From Rickettsiales bacterium (GTDB lineage: Bacteria > Pseudomonadota > Alphaproteobacteria > Rs-D84 > CACZYB01), in contig JAITSG010000026.1 in the NCBI GenBank assembly GCA_031288035.1, forward strand, positions 1-8,447: 8,447 bases of DNA, given 5' to 3'. Each line of letters begins with the position of its first letter. Within the stretch, counting starts at the first letter, position 1. This document shows, piece by piece, positions 1-5,018 of the stretch. The position numbers were made by a program, and so were the translations under genes. The notes below the pieces were generated by a model. It did not search any database. It was not told where the DNA came from and worked only from the letters and a program-made list of their open reading frames with translations.

Positions 1-1068
1 GTCGCGGAGTTTTTCCGCGTCCATTTCGATATTGTGGCGGGAGATTGGCCGCTCGGACACGGGCGGGGCTATCTTTCCGTCGGCGTATATGTCTATGAGC
101 TGGGCGTTGCCTACGCTTAGGAACTGGTCGGCGGAGTCGGGCACGTGGTAGACGTCGCCGGGTTCGAGTATGCTTTCGAACACCTTTTCGCCGGTGCCGG
201 AATCGTTGTCGGCGGCATCTTCGTCGTACTTGAAGAATCCGTCGCGCTTGAGCTTTATCCACACCCTGCCCTTGGCGGCTATTTTTATGCGCGATCCGGA
301 CGGGCTGCCGTATTCCGTCGGGCCGCGGGCCTCGTCGCGCGGAGCGTCCGGAGCCTTCGCGACGCTCGGGACGGGAAGCATTTCGACGTTCGGTTCGAAG
401 ACCGGGCCGTCGGATTCGGGCTCGTCTATGAGCGTCGCGGCCGGCGCGGGGGTGAAGTCCGGGCGATCCGGCGCTTTCGGCTCGTCCGCAGGCGGGGGCG
501 AGGGCTCGCGGATGGCCGGGGCCACGTCCGCCTGTGCCGGCTGCGCGTCCGCCTGTGCCGGCTGCGCGTCCACCTGCGCCGGAGCGGACTGGTATATGGT
601 CGGCTCGTTATAGTCCGAGCGGCTGTTGAACATGTACGCGACCAGCATCCCGAGGCACAAGATGGCGCCCAGCAGTATGAAATGCGTGGAGTTGACCACC
701 GGGTTTTCGATAAGGGTGTTCTCGTCCGGCTCGTTCGGCGCCGCGCGGGCCGCGGGCGCCCCGTCCGCGGCCTTGTATTCGTCGATAAGCTTCTGGGGGT
801 CGAGGCCGAGGTAGTCCGCGTACGTCCGTATGAATCCTATGGCATAGGCGGCGCCGGGGAGGTTGGAGTATTTGTCGTCCTCCAGCGCGGAAAGGTATTG
901 CGGCTTTATGCGGAGCGCGGCCGATATTTCCTGTATATCGCGGCCGAGTTCTTCCCGTTTTGCGCGCAAGAGGGATCCGACTGTTTCCTTTCTCGCGGGC
1001 AGGTCGGAGGAATCGTTCGTCGCCTCGCTTGCCGCCTGTTCCTTCATTTCTTTTTCGTTATACGACAT
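1..1068 (-). CDS. rodZ: RodZ-type cytoskeletal anchor protein (3' end cut by window edge)
   Basis: The frame is open from ATG 1068-1066 to the window edge, giving 356 residues with no stop. RodZ is a bitopic inner-membrane protein that links the MreB cytoskeleton to the wall-elongation machinery. Seen in order: an N-terminal helix-turn-helix of the Cro/C1 (HTH_25) type at about residues 28-95 (LLRAKREELG, SALEDDKYSNLPG, GFIRTYADYLG); one membrane segment at about 129-147; a periplasmic linker rich in Pro, Ala and Asp (about 150-255) with two exact AQPAQAD heptapeptides; and a C-terminal beta domain of the DUF4115 type at about 259-340 (RVWIKLKRDG, ILEPGDVYHVP). Only a few residues are probably missing. 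AGGAG at 1080-1076 lies 7 nt before the start. It is last in the tig-secG-rodZ cluster, and its partners mreC, mreD, mrdA and rodA lie 4 kb away on the other strand. I saw no convincing promoter of its own. Identification is strong; role is from the family. Confidence 0.9.
   Translation of the reverse strand, partial: MSYNEKEMKEQAASEATNDSSDLPARKETVGSLLRAKREELGRDIQEISAALRIKPQYLSALEDDKYSNLPGAAYAIGFIRTYADYLGLDPQKLIDEYKAADGAPAARAAPNEPDENTLIENPVVNSTHFILLGAILCLGMLVAYMFNSRSDYNEPTIYQSAPAQVDAQPAQADAQPAQADVAPAIREPSPPPADEPKAPDRPDFTPAPAATLIDEPESDGPVFEPNVEMLPVPSVAKAPDAPRDEARGPTEYGSPSGSRIKIAAKGRVWIKLKRDGFFKYDEDAADNDSGTGEKVFESILEPGDVYHVPDSADQFLSVGNAQLIDIYADGKIAPPVSERPISRHNIEMDAEKLRD
526..588 (-). repeat. 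21-bp tandem repeat in the RodZ linker
   Basis: Two identical 21-bp units (526-546 and 547-567) are followed by a decayed third unit (568-588). On the coding strand they encode AQPAQAD, AQPAQAD and the related SAPAQVD. The repeat length is a multiple of 3, so copy-number change would lengthen or shorten the periplasmic linker without breaking the frame. Confidence 0.85.
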
Positions 1069-1086
1069 AGCGCTTCTCCTCGTCGT

Positions 1087-1102
1087 GCCGGACTAGTCCG
1101 GC
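1087..1102. other. 16-bp perfect palindrome upstream of rodZ
   Basis: The sequence gccggactagtccggc is identical to its reverse complement. It lies between secG and rodZ, ending 18 nt before the rodZ start and 6 nt before its ribosome binding site. As RNA it can form a 6-bp GC-rich stem with a CUAG loop. No T-run follows on either strand, so it is not an intrinsic terminator. It could be a protein-binding site, an mRNA processing or stabilising hairpin, or a modulator of rodZ translation. Confidence 0.6.
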
Positions 1103-1161
1103 GTCCGGGTTATGGTCTGCGGCCGCATTCGGCCCAGTTGCCAGCGCGGGGACGCGGGCGG

Positions 1162-1539
1162 TCAGTTCATGGGGGCGAACGGCTTGTTCCCGTCCTGCTC
1201 CATCTGTTTCTTGACGGAATCCTCGGGCACCTTTTCCGCGGGCACGGTCTTGACCGCGCGCACTGCCGAGCGGGTGGTTTCCATATTTTCCACGAACGAC
1301 TTTTCGCTGCCGCTTTCCCGCGCGACAAGCCACGCGAGGACAAGGCATATGGTTATGAAGAGGCCGCCTAGGATATAGGTCAGGCGGGTCACTATGTTGC
1401 CCGCGGCGCCCGCGGTGAAGAGGGCGTTTTTCGACCCTCCGCCCATGCCCAGGACTCCGCCCTCGGACTTCTGGATCAGGATAAGCCCTATCATGAGCAG
1501 GACTACGATTATATTCAGTACGAATAATGTGTTGATCAT
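1162..1539 (-). CDS. secG: SecG, protein-export channel subunit
   Basis: The frame encodes 125 residues. SecG is the small two-helix subunit of the SecYEG translocon in the inner membrane and assists SecA-driven export. Visible are transmembrane helix 1 at about residues 3-22, the conserved cytoplasmic loop containing LIQKSEGGVLGMGGGSKNAL (20-39), and helix 2 at about 52-73 (LTYILGGLFITICLVLAWLV). A charged C-terminal tail of about 50 residues follows, as is common in alphaproteobacterial SecG. The start ATG (1539-1537) overlaps the tig stop in an ATGA. The nearest Shine-Dalgarno-like stretch (AAAGG) is about 11 nt upstream inside tig, which suggests translational coupling to tig. Sitting next to tig rather than pyrG or tpiA is not the order I would expect for this group. 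Confidence 0.93.
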   Translation of the reverse strand: MINTLFVLNIIVVLLMIGLILIQKSEGGVLGMGGGSKNALFTAGAAGNIVTRLTYILGGLFITICLVLAWLVARESGSEKSFVENMETTRSAVRAVKTVPAEKVPEDSVKKQMEQDGNKPFAPMN

Positions 1540-2837
1540 TTTTTGTTCATCCTTTTGTTTAGCTCGTCCGCGCTGATTTTCTTTTCCCTGGAATTGACCC
1601 TTGAAAGGATAAGGTCCAGCGTCTTGTCCTCGAAGATTCCGGCGCGTACGGCATCCTCGGCGCGTGGATTTTCCGAATAGTATTCTATTATCCTTTGCGA
1701 CTGCGCCGGGCGGGCCATGGCCTCCGCCATTATGCCCCGGCGCACTTCCTCCGGCGATATTCTTACGTTCTCGCGCTTGCCTATGTCCGCGACTATGAGG
1801 CCGAGCCTAACCCTGCGCTCCGCCTCCGGGCGGAGTTCCTTCTTTTCCTTTTCCGCGGTCTTTTCGTCGTGCGCGTGGTCGTGGCCGGCCAGCATGAATT
1901 CTACTTCGCTTTCGACCAGGGAGTCCGGCGCGTCGACCTTCGTCTTGGCCAGGGCCTCCAGGACTTCGTTTCTGGCCAGGCTCTTCGCGTTTTCGGCATA
2001 CCTGCCCTCCAGGAGCTCCTTTATATATCCGCGCAGGTCTGCCAGGCTTTCGCGGCCCAGCTCCTTTGCGAACCCGTCGTTTATTTCCGGGACTTTCTTT
2101 TCGCGTATGTCCTTTATCGAAACCTTGAACAAGGCCTTTTTGCCGGCGAGCTTCTCGACGCCGTAGTCCTTGGGGAACGTAACGCTCACCTCCGCGTCGT
2201 CGCCTATGCCGTATCCGGTCAGCTTGTCTTCGAATCCTGGTATGAACGATCCGGAGCCGAGCTCAAGCATATGGCCGGATGCCTTCCCTCCCTCGAATTC
2301 TTCGCCGTCTATGAACCCGGTGAAGTCTATGGTCAGCATGTCGCCCTTCCTGCTTTTGCGCGGGGCGGCCAAGGGTTCGGCGCTGCGGCGCGATTCCGCC
2401 AGGTTTTTAAGGGCCTCGTCTATCTCCCTGTCGCCCGCCTCGGCCTTGAGGCGCTCTATGGTTATCTTCGAGAAGTCTATTTCCGGGACCGGCGGTATTA
2501 CGCCGAAATCCACGCTGAATTCCAGGGTCCCGGGGCGTTCGAACTTGTCTATGCTCACGTTCGGCCTGCCCGCGACCTGCACGCCCTTTTCGTCGATATA
2601 GGCGTCGAACGTTTCGTTCAGGAGCGCGTCTACGGCGTCTTGGACGAATGAGACCTCGTACTTCTTGCGGATGAGGGCCATGGGCACGCGGCCGCGGCGG
2701 AATCCGCGCTCCGCATGCCGGGTCTGGAAGTCGGAAAGCAGTTTTGCGATTCTTTCCTCCACTTCCTCAGGCGGGACCGAGAACGACGCCCGCCAGTTCG
2801 CTCCGTTTATCTTTTCTTTCGTCGGTTGGACGGCCAT
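1536..2837 (-). CDS. tig: Trigger factor, ribosome-bound chaperone and prolyl isomerase
   Basis: The frame encodes 433 residues, the usual length. Trigger factor docks at the ribosomal exit tunnel, shields nascent chains and carries a peptidyl-prolyl isomerase domain. Seen in order: the N-terminal ribosome-binding domain (about 1-145) with the docking signature GFRRGRVP at 45-52 (family form GFRxGxxP); the FKBP-type isomerase domain at about 160-245 (GDMLTIDFTGFIDGEEFEGG, GSGSFIPGFEDKLTGYGIGD); and the helical C-terminal chaperone domain (about 255-420). A short HDHAHD stretch at 319-324 within a charged insert may be a minor lineage trait. AGGAG at 2848-2844 lies 6 nt before ATG 2837. The promoter is at 2939-2967, leaving a leader of about 95 nt that contains a possible 19-codon upstream ORF. 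The 3' end overlaps the secG start by 4 nt, so the two are almost certainly co-transcribed and coupled. Confidence 0.96.
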   Translation of the reverse strand: MAVQPTKEKINGANWRASFSVPPEEVEERIAKLLSDFQTRHAERGFRRGRVPMALIRKKYEVSFVQDAVDALLNETFDAYIDEKGVQVAGRPNVSIDKFERPGTLEFSVDFGVIPPVPEIDFSKITIERLKAEAGDREIDEALKNLAESRRSAEPLAAPRKSRKGDMLTIDFTGFIDGEEFEGGKASGHMLELGSGSFIPGFEDKLTGYGIGDDAEVSVTFPKDYGVEKLAGKKALFKVSIKDIREKKVPEINDGFAKELGRESLADLRGYIKELLEGRYAENAKSLARNEVLEALAKTKVDAPDSLVESEVEFMLAGHDHAHDEKTAEKEKKELRPEAERRVRLGLIVADIGKRENVRISPEEVRRGIMAEAMARPAQSQRIIEYYSENPRAEDAVRAGIFEDKTLDLILSRVNSREKKISADELNKRMNKK

Positions 2838-2849
2838 AAAAAACTCCTG

Positions 2850-2909
2850 TTAAATCCCGCGGGCGACACGCGAGCTTTCGCCGGCCCGGCTCCGCTGCGC
2901 CAAACGCAT
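2850..2909 (-). CDS. Possible 19-aa upstream ORF in the tig leader
   Basis: In the leader of tig, ATG at 2909-2907 opens a 19-codon frame ending in TAA at 2852-2850. That stop is only 12 nt before the tig ATG and directly abuts the tig ribosome binding site. The peptide, MRLAQRSRAGESSRVARGI, has five arginines. A weak Shine-Dalgarno-like AGGCGG precedes its start by about 8 nt. The placement would allow terminating ribosomes to re-initiate at tig. A frame this short can arise by chance in GC-rich DNA, so this is speculative. Confidence 0.2.
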   Translation of the reverse strand: MRLAQRSRAGESSRVARGI

Positions 2910-2938
2910 TGCAAATCCGCCTGCGCGTCAATGTGGCG

Positions 2939-2967
2939 AGTATAGGGGAACCGGTTGGATAATTCAA
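2939..2967 (-). promoter_or_regulatory. Sigma-70-type promoter of tig-secG-rodZ
   Basis: On the minus strand, a -35 box TTGAAT (2967-2962) and a -10 box TATACT (2944-2939) are separated by exactly 17 bp. They match the consensus at 4/6 and 5/6 positions. Transcription should begin near 2932, giving tig a leader of about 95 nt. There is no competing gene start nearby. Confidence 0.75.
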
Positions 2968-2991
2968 GGAAAAACTTGCCGTGCGGAGGGA

Positions 2992-3009
2992 ATCGCGGGG
3001 CTCCGCGAT
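2992..3009. repeat. Short hairpin between the lipoprotein gene and the tig promoter
   Basis: ATCGCGG and CCGCGAT form a perfect 7-bp inverted repeat around a 4-nt loop. It lies downstream of the lipoprotein gene stop and upstream of the tig promoter. The nearest T-run on the minus strand (TTTTT) is about 20 nt further on, so it is not a standard intrinsic terminator. It could still mark the 3' end of the lipoprotein transcript, or be a degenerate copy of a dispersed palindromic element. I see nothing else gene-like between 2968 and 3109. Confidence 0.4.
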
Positions 3010-3109
3010 GACGAAATGGCCGTACGTCGCCAGCCTGACGTCCTCTCCCTATTATCTCCACGGCTGTTTTGTCCGGATTCCCCGATGGAAAGTCCGCGCG
3101 GTTTTCCGG

Positions 3110-3610
3110 CTACTTTATTTCGACGTCTTTCCCGAATTCATACTTGCCGGAAGCGTCCGCCTCGAGCTTGACCGTTACCTTTTTGCTCTGCTTGTCGAAA
3201 CCGAGGACGGCGACCGAGGGGAATGATATGTTCTGTGCGTCGGCTATGGTGAACCTGGCGATGTTTCCGTCTATATATTTGCATCCCGGGCCGAAGCATT
3301 CGCTTATGCGCACAAGGCGGTAATTGCCGGGTTCGATCTTTGTGGTGCGGGGGATGGGCGCGCCTGTTTTGGGCGTCATGTTGAACATACCCTGGAATAA
3401 TGTGACGCGCGGGCCGGTCAGGTATTGGAAATTCAGGTTGTTGTCGTTGTCTTTGACCCAGCTTGTATAAGCCTCCTTTCCATTCCAGCCCCATTGCATG
3501 CTGGCCTGCGCGCTCCGCTTCGGGTCCGGTTTGGTTCCGGGTTCGAATTCCGGGAACCTGCCTGTGCATGCCGCAAGAGCAACGCAGATGATGCTAAAAG
3601 TCTTATTCAT
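3110..3610 (-). CDS. Small orphan lipoprotein, function unknown
   Basis: The frame encodes 166 residues. I do not recognise the family. The N-terminus (MNKTFSIICVALAAC) is a short lipoprotein signal peptide with lipobox LAAC, so Cys15 would be lipidated. Thr follows at +2 rather than Asp, which by the E. coli Lol rule points to the outer membrane. The mature part is about 150 residues without another membrane segment, and looks beta-rich (LNFQYLTGPRVTLFQG, PGNYRLVRI, KKVTVKLEADASG). Cys105 and Cys110 (CFGPGC) could form a small disulfide loop. A strong AGGAGG (3620-3615) precedes the ATG by 4 nt. The gene lies between tRNA-Leu and the tig cluster on the same strand. A perfect TTGACA sits just after the tRNA (3673-3668), but no good -10 is at the right distance, so it may depend on read-through from the tRNA promoter. 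That the frame is real is fairly sure; its role is unknown. Confidence 0.8.
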   Translation of the reverse strand: MNKTFSIICVALAACTGRFPEFEPGTKPDPKRSAQASMQWGWNGKEAYTSWVKDNDNNLNFQYLTGPRVTLFQGMFNMTPKTGAPIPRTTKIEPGNYRLVRISECFGPGCKYIDGNIARFTIADAQNISFPSVAVLGFDKQSKKVTVKLEADASGKYEFGKDVEIK

Positions 3611-3636
3611 TTTCCCTCCTTTTCAAAAGATACCGG

Positions 3637-3654
3637 CGCGCCCAAAAGAGCGCG
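3637..3654 (-). other. Stable hairpin between tRNA-Leu and the lipoprotein gene
   Basis: On the minus-strand RNA, CGCGCUC and GGGCGCG form a 7-bp stem (one G-U pair) closed by a UUUU loop, about 20 nt after the tRNA 3' end. It is not followed directly by a U-run (CCGGUAUCUUUU follows), so it would be a poor intrinsic terminator. It may help tRNA 3' processing, attenuate read-through into the lipoprotein gene, or stabilise that mRNA's 5' end. Confidence 0.35.
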
Positions 3655-3674
3655 TCGAATTTTAATCTGTCAAG

Positions 3675-3759
3675 TGGTGCGGATGAGAGGACTTGAACCT
3701 CCACGCCGTAAGGCACAAGAACCTAAATCTTGCGCGTCTACCAGTTTCGCCACATCCGC
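3675..3759 (-). tRNA. tRNA-Leu, anticodon UAG
   Basis: An 85-nt cloverleaf reads on the minus strand from GCGGATG (3759) to an encoded CCA (3677-3675). The acceptor arms GCGGATG and CATCCGC pair over all 7 bp, followed by discriminator A. The anticodon stem CAAGA/TCTTG encloses loop TTTAGGT, giving anticodon UAG, which reads CUA and, by wobble, other CUN leucine codons. The long variable arm (class II) fits leucine. The T arm is GGAGG TTCAAGT CCTCT. It has its own promoter at 3802-3829, and the leader contains a small CGGGC-GAAC-GCCCG hairpin. Confidence 0.97.
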
Positions 3760-3801
3760 TCTTTGCGCCCGGGCGTTCGCCCGAAAGCTCCGGCGCGCGC
3801 A

Positions 3802-3829
3802 ATTATACATCGCGCATTCGGGGAATCAA
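3802..3829 (-). promoter_or_regulatory. Strong promoter of tRNA-Leu with GC-rich discriminator
   Basis: The -35 TTGATT (3829-3824) and a perfect -10 TATAAT (3807-3802) are 16 bp apart, with transcription expected near 3795, about 35 nt before the mature tRNA. The bases right after the -10 are TGCGCGCGCC. Such a GC-rich discriminator is typical of stable-RNA promoters shut down by ppGpp during starvation; that regulation is inferred. A GATTC (GANTC, the CcrM methylation target of many alphaproteobacteria) overlaps the -35 box. Confidence 0.8.
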
Positions 3830-3863
3830 GGGAAATAAGGGCGGCTGCCGCGCCCGTATGCCT

Positions 3864-3891
3864 AAAAGCCGGGGAATAGAGGTTCCCCGGC
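3864..3891 (-). terminator. Second of two tandem intrinsic terminators
   Basis: On the minus strand, GCCGGGGAA and TTCCCCGGC form a perfect 9-bp stem with a 6-nt loop, followed at once by TTTT (3867-3864). It lies about 40 nt beyond the first terminator and upstream of the tRNA-Leu promoter. The plus strand has A-runs, not T-runs, after the stem, so it acts only for minus-strand transcripts. Confidence 0.75.
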
Positions 3892-3928
3892 AAAAACATA
3901 AGGGATGGTTGGTTCTGCGGGAGGACGG

Positions 3929-3950
3929 AAAAACCGCCGTGCGGCGGTTT
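3929..3950 (-). terminator. Intrinsic terminator of the 62-codon gene
   Basis: AAACCGCC and GGCGGTTT form a perfect 8-bp stem around a 4-nt loop, with the minus-strand transcript ending in five T residues (3933-3929). It begins about 25 nt after the stop of the small gene at 3976, the normal spacing for an intrinsic terminator. The plus-strand side continues TTTAAAG and would be a weaker signal. Confidence 0.85.
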
Positions 3951-3975
3951 AAAGGGAATAGTCGCCGGGAGCGCG

Positions 3976-4164
3976 TTATTCTTTGGATCTGCTTTCCTCA
4001 AGCGCCTGGCCCAGGACGCCCACTTCTTTTGCCTTGCCTTCCTCGTTCAGGAGCTGGAGATTTACCTTCTTCGTGCCGCCCGCGAACGTCACGTTCTTAG
4101 CGCCGGTCGCGAAGCGTTCGTCTTTTTCCAAGCCAGCAGTTTTTTTTATATTCGTCGTGCCCAT
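3976..4164 (-). CDS. Unrecognised 62-aa charged protein with its own strong promoter
   Basis: I do not recognise this protein. It has 62 residues, with 11 Lys/Arg and 9 Asp/Glu, and no Cys, Trp, Tyr, His or Pro. There is no signal peptide or membrane segment, so it is probably cytoplasmic. The N-terminal half is rich in Gly, Thr and Lys (for example KNVTFAGGTKKVNLQLLNEE); the C-terminal part (LGQALEESRSKE) could be helical. I chose ATG 4164-4162 because GAGGG (4176-4172) lies 7 nt upstream; an in-frame ATG at 4203 would add 13 residues (MHAMMHANKEGFE) but has no ribosome binding site. A consensus promoter (4233-4260), a foldable leader and two terminators make it a self-contained unit after thyX, which argues for high expression. 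It could be a small structural, nucleic-acid-binding or ribosome-associated protein. Alternatively the transcript itself may be a functional RNA; nothing seen decides between them. Confidence 0.7.
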   Translation of the reverse strand: MGTTNIKKTAGLEKDERFATGAKNVTFAGGTKKVNLQLLNEEGKAKEVGVLGQALEESRSKE

Positions 4165-4171
4165 TTCAAAT

Positions 4172-4207
4172 CCCTCTTTATTTGCGTGCATCATAGCATG
4201 CAAAGAG
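4172..4207 (-). promoter_or_regulatory. Leader hairpin that can cover the small gene's ribosome binding site
   Basis: In the leader RNA, TTTGCATGC (4204-4196) and GCACGCAAA (4189-4181) pair over 9 positions with one mismatch, around loop TATGAT. Flanking CTC (4207-4205) and the downstream AAAGAGGG can extend the stem across a small bulge, burying the Shine-Dalgarno (4176-4172). This could be a simple RNA switch or thermosensor-like element, or just a stabilising 5' hairpin. The inverted repeat is seen; the regulation is inferred. Confidence 0.4.
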
Positions 4208-4232
4208 CGGTCTGTAAAGTGTTTTCGAACTC

Positions 4233-4260
4233 ATTATACAAAAAATAATGTGTTTGTCAA
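4233..4260 (-). promoter_or_regulatory. Consensus sigma-70 promoter of the 62-codon gene
   Basis: A perfect TTGACA (4260-4255) and a perfect TATAAT (4238-4233) are 16 bp apart, with an AT-rich spacer (including TTTTTT). Both hexamers match the consensus completely. Transcription should start near 4226, giving a leader of about 62 nt. The -35 begins only 13 bp past the thyX stop, so the small gene is independently driven rather than just a thyX operon member. Confidence 0.85.
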
Positions 4261-4273
4261 GTATTTTTATCCA

Positions 4274-4963
4274 TCATCCTTTCGCGGTCTTGGCGATTCT
4301 TTCTTTCGCCCAGTCGGAAAGGCCGTCTTCGTCGATGGTTATGTCGTCGAATATGATGGGTATCCTATTCTGGAATTCCCTCAACAGGGGTATAAGGAGA
4401 GTGTATATTGTAGGGTGCGCCTTGGTGGAGGTGCGGAGCCTGAATATGTGCCGCCATTCGCGCAGGTTGGCCGTTATGTTTATGTCGGCCTTGGTGGAGT
4501 GCGGCAGCACCATGCGGCACACGTCTGGCTTGTGTCCCTTTTCGGCGAGGGCCTTGTAGGCGTCCTCTATGTCTTGCATGCATTCGAGCCATATGGCGTA
4601 TTCCTCGGTGCCGGGTTTCAGGATTGGCGGAGCCATCACGGATATTTCGCCGCCGAACCTGTCGCCGGCGTACATGCAGTACCTTGTGGATTCTATTGCG
4701 AACGAGGCTATGCGGTGCCTGGTCAAGTCCTTGTAGAATCCGGTGTCGGCGGTGAAGCGCACGGAGATTGAGAAATGCTCTATCATCGCCTCGTGCCCCA
4801 TCTTCAGGAGGTTGCCTATGAGCTTTTTGGCCGACTCGCCGTCCTGGGTGATCTTGTCTTCGGACTTATAGCATGTGCGCGCTATCGCCTCCAGGTGCTT
4901 CAGTATGCCCATGCCGTCTATGGGCGTGAGTATGGCGTACGAAGGTTCTATGACTTTTACCAT
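4274..4963 (-). CDS. thyX: ThyX, flavin-dependent thymidylate synthase
   Basis: The frame encodes 229 residues. ThyX makes dTMP from dUMP using methylenetetrahydrofolate as carbon donor, FAD as cofactor and NADPH as reductant, in the cytoplasm. The defining motif RHRx7S is at residues 82-92 (RHRIASFAIES), followed by TRY. A second conserved block is at about 153-186 (LPHSTKADINITANL, EWRHIFRLRTSTKAHP), with residues that bind dUMP and FAD in the family. Its length and sequence style (DGMGILKHLEAIARTCYKSEDKIT near the N-terminus) recall the compact ThyX forms of Firmicutes, Bacteroidetes and phages more than the longer alphaproteobacterial ones, which could hint at horizontal transfer. AGGAG at 4974-4970 lies 6 nt before ATG 4963. 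It is transcribed divergently from mreC, and the two promoters appear to overlap. No intrinsic terminator is seen directly after its stop. Confidence 0.95.
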   Translation of the reverse strand: MVKVIEPSYAILTPIDGMGILKHLEAIARTCYKSEDKITQDGESAKKLIGNLLKMGHEAMIEHFSISVRFTADTGFYKDLTRHRIASFAIESTRYCMYAGDRFGGEISVMAPPILKPGTEEYAIWLECMQDIEDAYKALAEKGHKPDVCRMVLPHSTKADINITANLREWRHIFRLRTSTKAHPTIYTLLIPLLREFQNRIPIIFDDITIDEDGLSDWAKERIAKTAKG

Positions 4964-4989
4964 GGCGGGCTCCTTTCCCTGACCGGACG

Positions 4990-5018
4990 ATGGTAATGCA
5001 TTGACAAGAAAAAATCAA
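4990..5018 (-). promoter_or_regulatory. Putative thyX promoter
   Basis: On the minus strand, TTGATT (5018-5013) and TACCAT (4995-4990) are 17 bp apart, each matching 4/6 of the consensus. The start would fall near 4983, about 20 nt before thyX. It overlaps the mreC promoter on the opposite strand. It is weaker and less certain than the other promoters here. Confidence 0.45.

Noticed and set aside
526..588. Possible CRISPR-like repeats
   Set aside because: The units are directly adjacent with no spacers and lie in frame in the rodZ coding sequence.
145..1371. 408-codon plus-strand open frame
   Set aside because: It runs antisense to rodZ and secG, which are clear; its translation is Arg/Gly/Val-rich low-complexity typical of GC-rich shadow frames.
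1695..2651. 318-codon plus-strand open frame
   Set aside because: Antisense to trigger factor, no recognisable domain or ribosome binding site.
3668..3673. Perfect TTGACA just after tRNA-Leu as a lipoprotein promoter
   Set aside because: At 16-18 bp downstream the sequence is GC-rich (CTCTTT at best); the nearest TATCTT is 35 bp away, too far.
3425..3838. 137-codon plus-strand open frame across the tRNA region
   Set aside because: It covers tRNA-Leu and the start of the lipoprotein gene on the opposite strand and has no ribosome binding site.
4165..4203. Longer form of the small gene starting at 4203
   Set aside because: No ribosome binding site upstream of that ATG, and the extra codons coincide with the leader hairpin and the Shine-Dalgarno of the internal start.
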